64,000 nucleotides of DNA from Bathymodiolus japonicus methanotrophic gill symbiont (GCF_019721995.1 NZ_BLYC01000009.1:81001-145000); one strand, 5' to 3'; shown: positions 20,946 through 32,707, numbered from the stretch's first letter. Program-made: numbers and translations. Notes: generated by a model from the letters alone, not told the origin.

Positions 20946-21827
20946 AATAATCCATGCTCTGCGAATGAATACGGCATACCATCACCAATAATAAAATGAT
21001 CCAGTACGCGTATATCCATTAACTGAAGTTTCCCAATAATTATTTATGGTAAAATTGAAACTATGCTACAACTATATGAAAAAATAGTCTTTTCATTCGT
21101 TTCAAATGCTATTGCCTAAGGGGAATTAAGTAGGGGTTTGCTATAAACATGGCAAAACCACCTAAAATAAACCTCGATACACCAGCATTGTGTATTTCAG
21201 CTACTCAATAATTGGGAAACTTCAGTCCATTAATGCTAAAGCATCTTTTAATTTAGCCGTAATCATCTGGTCAGCCTGACTAGGTTCGGAAATTCAGGAC
21301 GGGTGATTATGCGCAAAAATTACTGCGGCGGCATTATGCTGCAGGGCTTTTTTGACGACTTCACGGGGATAGACACTGGCACCATCAATTGTCCCGCTGA
21401 ACAATTCCTCAAATTTCAGGATATGGTGCTGATTGTCTAAAAACAGGCAGGCAAACACTTCATGCGGATAATGCCTTAACTGATTACTTAGATAAGCACC
21501 CGTCGCTTCTGGGCTGGTTAATACATCGCCATGATCCAGCTCTTCAAAAGTATGCCTTCGCGCCATTTCCAATACTGCCTGCAATTGTGCATATTTTGCA
21601 TTACCCAGCCCTTTAGCCTGAGTAAAAGTGGCACAGTCGGCCTGCATCAAGGCGCGCAAGGAGGTAAATTCAAGTAATAAATCCTGCGCTAAATCTACCG
21701 CTGATTTTCCCGGACTCCCAGTAAGCAGGAATATCGCCAATAGTTCCGCGTCGGTTAATTCTTTAGTGCCATGAGCCAATAATTTTTCTCTAGACTGCTG
21801 ATCGGCAGGCCAGTCTTTAATTCCCAT
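20942..21827 (-). pseudogene. radC: RadC-type JAB metalloprotein, broken by a stop and a MITE
   Basis: N-terminal helix-hairpin-helix region ([34 protein letters not shown]) and the JAMM metal site ([10 protein letters not shown]) are intact, but the codon after HNHPS is TGA where glycine is conserved (PSG). The frame then continues (ISEPSQADQMITAKLKDAL) until MITE copy 3, and resumes after it with [13 protein letters not shown] to a natural stop at 20942. Two independent lesions. radC upstream of coaBC is the usual gammaproteobacterial order. Confidence 0.9.
21023..21225 (+). mobile_element. 203-bp MITE, copy 3, inside radC
   Basis: Ends as for copy 1; TCCATTAA duplicated at 21015-21022 and 21226-21233. 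Removing the MITE and one duplication restores the radC frame. Confidence 0.92.
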
Positions 21828-21934
21828 ACATTGAATACATTTACTGCAACAACGTTAATTTATTGATTTAAGCATAGAAGAAAAACCCAAGTCTTGCCAT
21901 AATACCAACTTTAAATATTTCAGGGTATTTCTCA

Positions 21935-23128
21935 TTGAAGCGCATCCTCTTAGGTATCACTGGTGGTATTGCCGCATATAAGTCAGCCGAATTGCTTAGG
22001 CTATTAACCCAGCATAACTATGATGTCAGAGTCGTTATGAGCGCATCTGCGACCCAGTTTATTAGCCCGCTGACTTTTCAGGCCCTATCTGCTCACCCCG
22101 TGCACACTCAGTTGCTGGACGCGGATCAGGAAAATGCCATGGGACATATCAATCTGGCACGCTGGGCAGATCTGCTATTAATTGCCCCAGCAACAGCAAA
22201 CAGCATGGCGAAGTTCAGCCATGGGCTGGCAGATGATTTATTAAGCACTTTATATCTTGCAGTTACATGTCCGGTTTATATAGCCCCCGCAATGAACCAG
22301 GCAATGTGGCTCAAACCTGCAACGCAGGAAAATATTCAGCGCTTAAGCAGCCATGGCGTGATATTTATTGGCCCAGACCAAGGTAGTCAAGCCTGTGGGG
22401 ATGTAGGTCCCGGGCGCATGAGAGAGCCGCAAGCCATTTTGCAACATATAATGGCACAGAGTGCTCCTGCCCTTTTACAAGGAAAAAACGTCCTGATTAC
22501 AGCAGGCCCCACCCGTGAACGATTAGACCCAGTACGCTATATTAGTAATCACAGCTCTGGAAAAATGGGTTATGCATTGGCAGAGCAGGCACAACGTCTC
22601 GGTGCACAAGTTACTCTGATCAGTGGCCCGGTTGCACTTTCGGCGCCAAGGCATGTTAATACCATTTTAATAGAGAGCGCCGCCGATATGTATAACGCTG
22701 TCATGCAGCATATTATCGGACAAGATATTATGATTGCCGCTGCTGCCGTCGCGGATTACACCCCAGAAAATGTACAGCCGGAAAAAATCAAAAAACAAAA
22801 TGAGCAAACTGAACTAAACTTAGTCAAAACCAAAGATATCGTTGCCAGTGTAGCTAATTTAGACAATCCGCCATTTAGCGTTGGCTTTGCTGCAGAAACC
22901 CAGGATCTGAAGCACTACGCCAAAACCAAGTTAAAGCGTAAAAACCTGGATATGATTGCTGCTAACTGGGTCGGCCTGGCAGAAGGGGGCTTTGACTCTG
23001 ATCATAATGCATTACAAGTGTATTGGCAAAACGGCCAGAAAACACTCGCTATGACGGATAAACCACAGCTTGCCAGTCAGCTATTGACTTTAATTGCCGA
23101 GAGATTACATGCAAAAAATACAGCTTAA
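21935..23128 (+). CDS. coaBC: Bifunctional phosphopantothenoylcysteine synthetase/decarboxylase
   Basis: 397 residues; two steps of coenzyme A synthesis. N-terminal flavin-dependent decarboxylase: [22 protein letters not shown] and the active-site Cys in [14 protein letters not shown]-terminal synthetase: [34 protein letters not shown]. Start is a TTG; no ATG nearby gives the right N-terminus. Overlaps dut by 20 bp. Confidence 0.95.
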   Translation: MKRILLGITGGIAAYKSAELLRLLTQHNYDVRVVMSASATQFISPLTFQALSAHPVHTQLLDADQENAMGHINLARWADLLLIAPATANSMAKFSHGLADDLLSTLYLAVTCPVYIAPAMNQAMWLKPATQENIQRLSSHGVIFIGPDQGSQACGDVGPGRMREPQAILQHIMAQSAPALLQGKNVLITAGPTRERLDPVRYISNHSSGKMGYALAEQAQRLGAQVTLISGPVALSAPRHVNTILIESAADMYNAVMQHIIGQDIMIAAAAVADYTPENVQPEKIKKQNEQTELNLVKTKDIVASVANLDNPPFSVGFAAETQDLKHYAKTKLKRKNLDMIAANWVGLAEGGFDSDHNALQVYWQNGQKTLAMTDKPQLASQLLTLIAERLHAKNTA

Positions 23129-23564
23129 AATACTGGACGCACGTCTGGGTAATGAAATTCCTATGCCCGCTTATGCGACTAATGGCTCTGCAGGCTTTGA
23201 TTTGCGTGCCTGTCTGCAGGCCGATACGCTTCTACAGCCAGGCGAAACAATACTAATTCCCACTGGTATCGCCCTGCATATCGATGACCCTCAGCTTGCA
23301 GCAGTTTTATTACCACGCTCTGGTCTAGGACATAAGCATGGTATCGTACTCGGCAACCTGGTCGGACTGATTGACTCTGATTACCAGGGTCAGGTATTTG
23401 TCTCCTGCTGGAATCGAAGACAGCAAGCGTTTACCATTAAAATAGCCGAACGGATTGCCCAGATGGTATTTGTACCAGTAGTACAGGCTGACTTTGAAAT
23501 AGTTACTGAATTTGAGCAATCAGAGCGTGGCGCTGGCGGCTTTGGGCATACGGGGCGTCATTAA
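23109..23564 (+). CDS. dut: Deoxyuridine 5'-triphosphate nucleotidohydrolase
   Basis: 151 residues, the family length. Hydrolyses dUTP to dUMP; trimeric. All five motifs are visible: [46 protein letters not shown] and [12 protein letters not shown] use ATG 23109; a TTG five codons earlier is unlikely. Translationally coupled to coaBC. Confidence 0.95.
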   Translation: MQKIQLKILDARLGNEIPMPAYATNGSAGFDLRACLQADTLLQPGETILIPTGIALHIDDPQLAAVLLPRSGLGHKHGIVLGNLVGLIDSDYQGQVFVSCWNRRQQAFTIKIAERIAQMVFVPVVQADFEIVTEFEQSERGAGGFGHTGRH

Positions 23565-23681
23565 CAAACGTTTAATTCATCCACTAGGAGCAGGAAGTAG
23601 AAGAGGCAAATACATTTATTATCTGCGGAACATAGCAGTCAATGAATGCTGCACTAGCTTAAACTACAGGTATCAGTATAT

Positions 23682-24725
23682 ATGGGACGTATTTTTTCTT
23701 TTATCGCCATAGCCGTTATTCTAATAACGACACTGACCGGCGCTGGTGTTTTCTATCTCGCACAAGCCCACGATGATCAGATAAAAGCTACCGCCTTAAA
23801 TGGATTAGTAAAAGGCATTGCACAAAGCATATCTACCCGCACTCAGTTATTAAGCGAAACCCTACGTAATATAGCTCAATCACCCGAGATTGTTAATACA
23901 TTGAATCGATCGGATCTGCCACGCGCTAAAGTCCAGGTGCAACAGATGAGCGCCTATTTGCCGGATGCAATGGCCTTCAGATTATTGCTACCCTCCGACA
24001 ATAAACCGGATAATTCAATTACCCCGCATATGGGCTATGCGGATTTAGACCTGGTAAAAAATACTTTTCAAAAGCCGCAACACCCTTTAATTCAAGGCGA
24101 GCAGGGCGAAAATAGTCACTTGGCAATTACCCATGGTATCGAGCAGGATGGACAGGTTATTACGGTAATTCTGGCAAGTGTCGATTTTCAAGATCTGCAA
24201 CAAAATTTTAAAATACTCACCGATGAGCAGACTTATATCGAACTGAAGCAGGCCAATGTCGTGCTATTTTCTCATGGCAAAGCGGCTCTAAAATCATCAG
24301 CAAGGCATCACGAATTCAAAGTAAAAAATACTGCCTGGACTATCTCGTATTGGTATCAGGACAGCCTTGATTTAACGCTCGCGTACACCGTTCCGGGAAT
24401 TATATTTTTTGCCGCTATTATTTCAGCTCTTACTTGCTATCTAGGCTATAGAAAATTACGCTCATTATTAATTACCGACCAGCACTCTATTCTGCAAGCT
24501 ACTAAGGATTTATTACTAGGACATGCAAATGGTAACTACCCGGTTAAGTTGAAAGTGATGGGCAGTTTTATTTCTTCCATTATTCAGTTTAAGCGAGAAA
24601 ACGACATCGCCGGCACGAATACCCCAAAAGCATTTGAGATCCACACTCAGGAAACCGATACGCCTTTTCTTGACACGCAACTAGTCGGAATTGAAGTAAA
24701 GGATGTGCAAGGCGAAGAGGCCTAA
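23682..24725 (+). CDS. Membrane-anchored N-terminal domain of an AlgC-type protein, now a separate ORF
   Basis: 347 residues: an N-terminal transmembrane segment (residues 2-28), a periplasmic sensor-like region, then a second membrane segment (about 240-260) and a cytoplasmic tail. In several gammaproteobacteria this region is fused to the phosphomannomutase AlgC. Here the TAA at 24723-24725 is followed, in the same frame and without another stop, by a Pro-rich linker and then the catalytic domain (SPTDVIFRAYDIRG). It is therefore most simply read as a fused gene broken by one nonsense change. What the domain senses is unknown. Confidence 0.65.
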   Translation: MGRIFSFIAIAVILITTLTGAGVFYLAQAHDDQIKATALNGLVKGIAQSISTRTQLLSETLRNIAQSPEIVNTLNRSDLPRAKVQVQQMSAYLPDAMAFRLLLPSDNKPDNSITPHMGYADLDLVKNTFQKPQHPLIQGEQGENSHLAITHGIEQDGQVITVILASVDFQDLQQNFKILTDEQTYIELKQANVVLFSHGKAALKSSARHHEFKVKNTAWTISYWYQDSLDLTLAYTVPGIIFFAAIISALTCYLGYRKLRSLLITDQHSILQATKDLLLGHANGNYPVKLKVMGSFISSIIQFKRENDIAGTNTPKAFEIHTQETDTPFLDTQLVGIEVKDVQGEEA

Positions 24726-25029
24726 GCCATCATTTCGCTACCTGAATTTACCCATAAAAAGCCCTGCACAAACACTAAAATTGAACCGACTTTAAGCCCT
24801 CTGCCCAAAACCGAACAAGCCGTTGCAGTGAAAAAATCCAGTCCAACGGATGTTATTTTTCGCGCTTATGATATCCGCGGTATCGTTGATAAAACGCTGA
24901 CTACAGAGATTATCTACGATATAGGCCGGGCTCTAGGCAGCGAAGCAGTAGATAAAGGCATTAAAACTCTTGTTACTGCCAAAGATGGTCGCATATCCAG
25001 CCCAGACTTTAGTAAGGTTCTGGCAGATG

Positions 25030-26561
25030 CATCAGTGCTCCCCTATCAATTGAGGCCGTGAAACTAACCTCGCCACAAGAGAGCTCATAAAGCACTGTAA
25101 AGACATTCCTGTTATTATTGCGTTTTGAACTGCCCGAATGGTATACGAGCTGATACGAGATATTCTTGCCTAGAAAAATAATGGATTCACAAAACGATCT
25201 CGTTTTTGAGCCTGTTGCTGCCTTATCTCCAGAGCCTCGCTATATTTTTTATCCGATGGATGAATCAATTCTGGCAGTTGTGTTTTTGAAATCTCTTCAA
25301 ACACGCGCATTAAATTATAGCTCATTGCAGTCAGGCGCATTTGATTTTCAAGTGAGCGGGTATTGGAAGACCAAGCTTTAGTTTCCTTGAAATTACTTTT
25401 AGTGTTATTGAATGTCTTTTCAATCGTCCATCGCTTGAAATACAGCATGGCAATGGTTCCATGGTTAATAGTCATTGGCAAGGTTGTCACAAACCGGTGA
25501 AGTTTTCCGGTTTCTGGATCACGGTAATCCACCACGTTAAATTTGATGCCCTTGTTTTCGTACACACTGTATGCTTCAACCCCTGTATTGATCTCATGGC
25601 GGGAGTCAAAAGGGATAGACTCAACCAGAGTCGCAATTGAATTTTCTTTTAGCATTGAAATCATGTAATTAGCATGTCGTTTCTGCCGATCCCACCAGAC
25701 AAAGTCGGTGACGGCTTTATCGTAGACATAGAGATGTTTCTGAGAGCTGTTATTTCCCTTGTTTTGCTTTTCAATATGATCTCGTAACACAGGTATTTCT
25801 TGATGTCTCTGAGTTCCGTTTGTCACCAGACAAAGAAATCTGAGAAACCCACTTCTGAGATTCAACGCGTAAATCCCCCCGGCTGCATAAACTTTCCCTT
25901 GCTGTTTTTTTCAGTATGGCAGGCATGATCAATAAAATGTCCATCCGCTGCTTCTATGGTGTATTCGTCAAGTTCCGGGAATGCTTTAAGATAATCAATG
26001 CCTTACGATAGCAGTGTTTCAGCGTGAAGATGATAGCTCTGCTGTTCAAATGCCTCAAGCATACTTGTTCGTCTATGCGACTTCAGTGATTTAAAATACG
26101 TTGAGTGGGGAAGCCGCTGGCCATAAATCTGTTCATTGGTTTGGAGGAAATGGCGACCACTATCGACTACACTGATACAGCGTAATAACCCAAGGCGAAT
26201 AAAGTCGATATCCTTCAACTCTGGGCATGAACGAGCCCACAAAGGATGACGCTCTGCTAACAGGGCACGTTCCATACTTTCATTGCAGTGTTGGTGAATA
26301 TGTTCAGAGAGTGGTAGGTCTTTAAGCATGGGTGATATCCGTTTATGAGGTGATTAAAACGGAAATTTTTAGAAAATTTTTTCGGCAATTGCAAGCTTTA
26401 TTTGAAATTATTTGTTGTTTCTTTACGGTGCCTACAGAGTGTCTATTTGCTGTTATAAGTGATTAAAATCAAAAAGATGGAAATATTCGAGTGGTGCTAC
26501 CTTCAGGTAGGTTATAGGCTGCTTTGTTTAGGTACTTCTTCTTTCAATGGGAACACTGATG
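25030..26561 (-). mobile_element. IS-B copy 2 with a degenerate transposase
   Basis: 1532 bp, ends CATCAGTGCTCCC (one substitution) and complement. The transposase frame (25032-26329) has an early TAA near 26003, a one-base deletion in a G run near 25893 and a TAG near 25170. There is no matching duplication: the left flank is algC and the right flank is the middle of a MITE, so a deletion has occurred next to it. Confidence 0.88.
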
Positions 26562-26644
26562 ATAAACATGGCAAAACCACCTAAAATAAACCTCGATACA
26601 CCAGCATTGTGTATTTCAGCTACTCAATAATTGGGAAACTTCAG
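26562..26644 (+). repeat. Right half of a MITE
   Basis: Starts ATAAACATGGCAAAACC and ends GGGAAACTTCAG. The junction with IS-B is the same, to the base, as at 43190/43191. Confidence 0.9.
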
Positions 26645-27319
26645 TATTAAACTTGCCCGCGGCTTAAAAGTAGTGATCGATGCAGGCAATGGTGTTGCCG
26701 GTAAAATAGCGCCAATATTATTTAGAACCCTGGGCTGTGAAGTGGTTGAGTTGTTTTGCAACATAGATGGTACTTTTCCAAATCACCACCCCGATCCGAG
26801 TAATCCTAAAAACCTGGTTGATTTAATTGCAGCAGTTGAAAAGCATCAGGCCGATGTGGGACTTGCTTTTGATGGAGATCGAGACCGACTGGGTGTCGTG
26901 GATAGCTATGGAAAAATTATTTGGCCAGATCGGCAAATGATGCTGTTTAGCAAATTTATTCTGGCTAAAAAACCCGGAGCTGAAATTATCTATGATGTAA
27001 AGTGTAGCCGTAATTTACCAGCGCAAATAATAAGAAATGGCGGCACACCCACTATCTGGAAAACCGGGCACTCGCTGATGAAAGCCAAGCTTAAGGAAAA
27101 TAACGCTATTTTTGCAGGAGAAATGAGTGGTCATCTGTTTTTTAATGACCGCTGGTTTGGCTTTGATGATGGCTTATATTCTGCAGCACGGCTAGTTGAA
27201 ATACTGGCGACAGAAACACGCACCAGTGCCATGGTTTTTGCCGAATTTCCTGATAGCCCTAATACACCGGAATTAAGCATAGACGTAACTACTCAGCGAA
27301 GCTGAGTAGTTCAATGAAA

Positions 27320-28730
27320 TTATAAAGCAAATTCAGGTAACTTTCCCTCAAAGACCAAGGTCATTGCCTGAGTTGCACTTAGACCTTGTTTACGGCACGT
27401 TGATAAATACCCTCTGACACGACAAAATATCTCTGCACCCTTGGTACTACGAAAGCAGCCGGATATTTTCTGTTGAACCTTGGCCATCCGAATCGAATTT
27501 TCTGCGGCATTATTGGTAAATGGCACCCAGGTATTTGTCATGAAGCGCAAGACATCCTCTTCATAATTAATCAGCCTTTCCAGTAAGTTTCTAGCTTTAC
27601 TGCGTTTTATTCGCTCCCGTTTTACTTCTTTAGGCTTATCGGGTGGTGGGCATTCGATCTCCGCTTTGCCAAGTAATTCTCTGTATTCTACCTTCCATTT
27701 TTCTGCTTCTTTATGTAGTAGCATGCCACCTGCTTCATTGACGGCATCATTCATTTTTTCAAGTAGTCGTTTCATTTCAAGCGCCCACTCCTGTTTATCC
27801 TGCTCCCAGGCGCGCGTTAATTCCCTCAAATGATGTGCATTACAAAGCGAATGAGTACAATCATATTTATAGTAGGGCTTCCAATGATCATGACATAAAA
27901 TCCCATGAAAATGGGGTAAAATACCAATGTCATTCATTGCCTCTGTGCCACGTTTGGCATGGGGAAAGAAGTGTGTCCACTGAACATTGGAGGCCCCATG
28001 TAGCCAATGGCGCTTACCATTAATATTAATGCCTGTTTCATCCGCATGAATGCACGCTGATTCGACTAAGTGTTCTTTACTGATAGTTTCAAACCCAGCC
28101 AACTTCTCATAGGCCAGTTCATTGAAATTATAGATAGAGCCTTCACTAATCGGCATACCTAATTGATCAGCGAAATACTCCTGTATTCGGTTGTAGGGCA
28201 ATAACTGATATTGCGAAAGATAAACCACATGGGCTTTTATCCCATTACCATATTGCGCAGCCTTAGTAACCTCATCTGGAAAAGGAGCGATAAAACACTG
28301 ACCTTTTCCATTTATCAACCGTTGCGCCTGGTATTCTGTCACTACCCTTGAGATATCAATATCGAATACCTGGCGTGTTTCAAAGCCATCTGCCGTGTAT
28401 CGCCCTTTTGGCAAGGTACGGCGATCAATGGTAATGATCTCGATTTCATCCGGGTCATCTATTTTTTGAAGTGTCGTGCCGACATGCGATTTTTGTCCGC
28501 CAGAAGGCTTATCTGATTTTTTTCGATTCCCTTTTTTACGGTTTGGGATCACTTGCAGGTGGTTTACTGCTATTTTTGCTGTTCAGTGTCACTCCATTGA
28601 GTAATACCGTGACTAATAATAGAATCACTTCCAGTGCTGATTTTAGCGCAGGCGATATATCACGCTCAGTTTCAAGTAACTGTTTGGCATGACTGATTGC
28701 GGAATCAACATCGATGAAGTCTATTTTCAA
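27320..28730 (-). pseudogene. IS66-family transposase, frameshifted
   Basis: 469-residue type with no partner genes (single-ORF IS66 group). One extra T near 28548 (GGTTTGGG for GGTTGGG) breaks the frame after ASDP. Catalytic context is otherwise intact: HADETGIN, CHDHWKPYY, NNAAENSIR. The copy at 50792 is unbroken. Confidence 0.85.
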
Positions 28731-28975
28731 AGGGTAACCTGTATTGCTTTAAGGACAGGCTTATTATCTCATGGGTTTTAAATCCCGAATTTTCCTTGTT
28801 TTAAGCGATTGTAAGGCGAATAAAAAAGTTCTTCGAGGTCGTAGATGTTTAAGGGGACATTTTGTGATGACTATAGCGATAGAAGCAATAAAGCGTGGAT
28901 TAATCGACTGTTGGGCAGTTTACTAAAAATCACAAAAACCAGACTAAAACCCTGTCAAGAACTTTTTTAATTATT

Positions 28976-29175
28976 CAGGCGCGCCATGCTACCTCACAAC
29001 ATTCTGGGACTCCTGTCACCAACATTCATTCGCCTACGCAGCGAATGGGAGATGCCCTGGTCGCCCTGCGTCCGCCTCAACTACTCAACTACGCACAAAA
29101 CCCTGCTCAGTTAAGTCTACCTCAAATGGCTGGACGGCTATTCGGAATGCAATTCTTGCCTCCCTCGCGCGCTAC
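28976..29175 (+). repeat. CAGCG element, type B, left ~200 bp only
   Basis: Same position in the IS66-type element as at 40361 and 52447 (after TTAATTATT). Interrupted at GCGCGCTAC by the type A element at 29176. Confidence 0.85.
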
Positions 29176-29470
29176 CGCTGAAAATCCTAGAAACGGAGCT
29201 TTAGCGAAGTGAAGATTTTTAGTCCGCGATAGCCGTAGGGCCGTTGTTTTTTCGGAGTCTGAGCGTTAGCGAAGGTGGAGACAAAATAAAAGGCCATCCG
29301 ACACGGCGTCAAGTCATTTGGAGCCTATGTTCCGACCCCTTGTTGGGTCGGGACGAGGTGACGAGGACGAATCGGGGCCGCCGGAGGCATAAGTGGTCGC
29401 GTTAAGTTTTTGCTGCTTGCTTGGGCTGGGATGCCCAAAACAAGCTTTCGCAAAAATAGCGACTCCCCAA
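29176..29470 (-). repeat. CAGCG element, type A (295 bp), inserted in a type B element
   Basis: Head-to-head with the type B fragment. Outer end reads CCCCAA instead of CCCCGA. Right flank in element orientation is GTAG. It ends about 107 bp before argB and so now forms part of its upstream region. Confidence 0.87.
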
Positions 29471-29535
29471 ACCTTTTTAACTTACTGCATTGTAGACATA
29501 AGGAGTACAATAGCTTTAGCCACTACTGTTACTAG

Positions 29536-30489
<954 letters not shown>

Positions 30490-31025
30490 GCTTGGCTTAT
30501 TCATCTGTTAGCATAATTCTAAGCATAATCCTAGAAAAATCAGTTGAGCGCGGAATTATAGTGCAATATATTGGTTTCACAGTGCTTTCAAAAAATCTTA
30601 GATTCACCCCTAGGTTAATAGGGTATTTTCTGGAAGTGCTATGGAATCAAGAGCTAGTGCTAGAAACCGTGAGCAACTGATTTTTCAAGGATAATTGTAA
30701 TCATAAGGTTTTTCACAGTTTTAAATTTTAATATTCTTGATGGCCAACACTGATGAGAAAACTGAAGATAATAATATTCTTTTCCATTCTCACGGCTCTA
30801 CTAATTAGCTTATCTGGCTGTGCAATAGAATCTACGCGAAAGCCGCAGCATTACACCAGCATACCAACAAAATTGTTTCGTTGCGAGCCCGATGAACAAT
30901 CGTGCATGACGATCCCGATTATCCGCTCATTTGGAGAGGTGCAGATCTCAATCAATCTTGCAGAACGCAAAGTTAAATCATTTTCTGCAACAAAAATTCT
31001 CTCTTACTCTGAGATTGATTCAGTA

Positions 31026-31285
31026 CAGGCGCGCCATGCTACCTCACGAAATTCCGGGACTCCTGTCGCCGTAATTCGTTCACCTACGCAGCGAATAGGA
31101 GATGCTCCAGCCGCCCTGCGTCCGCCACAGACTGAGCACAAAGCAGCTCAGTCATGGCTACCACAAATGGCTCTACGGCTATTCGGGATAAAATTTTAGC
31201 CTCCCTCGCGCGCTATCGCGCACTTCGGATTGGCAAATTTCCCTGCGCCTTCTGGAGACTATCAGCCCGTCCGGGGCTGACAGCG
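31026..31285 (+). repeat. CAGCG element, type C (260 bp), in the lipoprotein gene
   Basis: CAGGCGCGCC start, CAGCCCGTCCGGGGCTG hairpin and CAGCG end. Seamless by frame restoration. Right flank GCGG. Confidence 0.9.
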
Positions 31286-31297
31286 GCGGAAGAAGAA

Positions 31298-31580
31298 CAG
31301 GCGCGCCATGCTACCTCACAACATTCTGGGACTCCTGTCACCAACATTCATTCGCCTACGCAGCGAATGGGAGATGCCCTGGTCGCCCTGCGTCCGTCTC
31401 AACTACGCACAAAACCCTGCTCAGTTAAGACTACCTCAAATGGCTGGACGGCTATTCGGGATGCAATTCTTGCCTCCCTCGCGCGCTACTAGCGCACTTC
31501 GGATCAGCGAATTGCCCTGTCGCCTACCAGGGACTAAAAATCATCACTCCGCTTAGGCTCCGTTTCCCTGATTTTAAGCG
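31298..31580 (+). repeat. CAGCG element, type B (283 bp), 12 bp after a type C element
   Basis: Ends AAGCG instead of CAGCG. Only 12 host bases (GCGGAAGAAGAA) separate it from the preceding element. Right flank AATG. Confidence 0.9.
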
Positions 31581-31799
31581 AATGACTTGATCTATTTACA
31601 CGGTATAGGGCATGGGGTCGATAATACCTATCGTTCATGGAATGCGGTTATCGACCTGAATAATGGTCAATTATATAGTTCATCTATTACCACCGGCGCT
31701 GGACATATTACCTATGGTGAATGCCATGCAGACAACGAACAATAGATCAGGCCAGATAAGCTGGCTATTTCGCGCTTTAACTCTGTGCGCATTACTTAG

Positions 31800-32002
31800 C
31801 TGAAGTTTCCCAATTATTGAGTAGCTGAAATACGCAATGCTGGTGTATCGAGGTTTATTTTAGGTGGTTTTGCCATGTTTATAGCAAACCCCTACTTAAT
31901 TCCCCTTAGGCAATAGCATTTGAAACGAATGAAAAGACTATTTTTTCATATAGTTGTAGCATAGTCTCAATTTTACCATAAATAATTATTGGAAAACTTC
32001 AG
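31800..32002 (-). mobile_element. 203-bp MITE, copy 4
   Basis: TTACTTAG duplicated at 31792-31799 and 32003-32010. Inside the signal-peptide region of the DUF3047-like gene. Confidence 0.92.
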
Positions 32003-32460
32003 TTACTTAGTATTTCCAATATCTGTAGTGCTGAAAAAACCCTGGTATATAGTATAGATTTTTCCAGTCAGCCTGATGCAGATGCGCTGCCCTGGCTGGA
32101 AAAAAAAGGCTATATTTTCAAACTCGATGCCGATGATATTGACGTTACTTTCAAAGACAAGCAGTTAAATTTTGCGACGACACAACAAAAAACCGCACTT
32201 TTTGGCTTAAAATTAGCGCCAGAAAATTATCTGCAAAATATCACCGCTATTGAGATAGAGTGGGGAGTTATTAGACAACCGACAGGTGCAAACTGGGAAA
32301 GTGGCAATAACCGGGTGCCTATTGCGCTGATGTTTTTCTTCGGTACGGAAAAAATCAGCAGCGGCTTACCCTTCGGCATAAATTCAGCGCCTTATTTTCT
32401 AAGCCCGTTTATCGGTCTTAAAGAAACACCCGGCAAAGTATATACCGGAAAACTCTATAA

Positions 32461-32612
32461 CTCGATGTTCAAGTTTTCAGCTATAACTGGGCTAAGAAAA
32501 GTAAATTTTTCCGGCTTTGTTTTATAAGTGATTGATTTACAATGATGTTGATGCTTTCTTTGTCAGTAAAATTATCAATAAAATCAATCAGTTAAAAAAC
32601 TTGAACATCGAG
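32461..32612 (+). mobile_element. 152-bp MITE with IS-A ends, copy 1
   Basis: Ends CTCGATGTTCAAG and complement as in IS-A, TATAA duplicated (32456-32460, 32613-32617), interior unrelated to the transposase gene. Probably mobilised by IS-A transposase. Confidence 0.9.
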
Positions 32613-32707
32613 TATAAGAAAGGCGGACGTTATATCTGTGCAGCAACCACTACAGGCTCGAAAAAGCCTATTAAGTCAACAATCAAAGTTGACCCAAGGT
32701 ACCTTAA

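Larger units (their letters stand above)
24726..27284 (+). pseudogene. algC: Phosphomannomutase/phosphoglucomutase catalytic domain, broken by insertions and a deletion
   Basis: Residues up to KDGRISSPDFSKVLADA (ending 25029) are followed by IS-B copy 2 and half a MITE (25030-26644). The frame resumes at LARGLKVVIDAGNG, so about 85 residues including the catalytic serine loop (TGSHNP in the family) are gone. Downstream motifs are intact: NHHPDP, LAFDGDRDR, GEMSGHLFF, then an IS66-type element at 27285 cuts off the C-terminal phosphate-binding domain. Not functional. The order dut-algC-argB matches Pseudomonas. Confidence 0.92.
27285..29175 (-). mobile_element. IS66-type element copy 1, carrying part of a type B repeat, right end lost
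   Basis: Left end GTAACTACTCAGCG is present, followed by a short palindrome (ACTACTCAGC/GCTGAGTAGT). Beyond the transposase gene and a 245-bp non-coding tail comes a type B CAGCG element that is cut at 29175 by a type A element; the rest of B and the outer terminal repeat are missing. Confidence 0.85.
30753..31745 (+). pseudogene. Small lipoprotein interrupted by two CAGCG elements
   Basis: Signal peptide with lipobox LSGC (residues 20-23). The gene is split at 31025 by a type C element (to 31285) and at 31297 by a type B element (31298-31580). Removing both exactly gives one continuous frame of about 149 residues: IDSVAEEENDLIYLHGIGHG across the joins, ending EHCADNEQ-like sequence at the stop 31743-31745. 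Family unknown. It overlaps the next gene by 20 bp, so the two formed an operon. Confidence 0.75.

Noticed and set aside
21294..21296. Selenocysteine at the TGA in radC
   Set aside because: Family residue is Gly, not Cys, and no SECIS-like hairpin was noticed; a MITE also interrupts the gene.
30492..30680. Small gene after argB
   Set aside because: No ribosome-binding site and no recognisable features; the 260-bp spacer looks non-coding.
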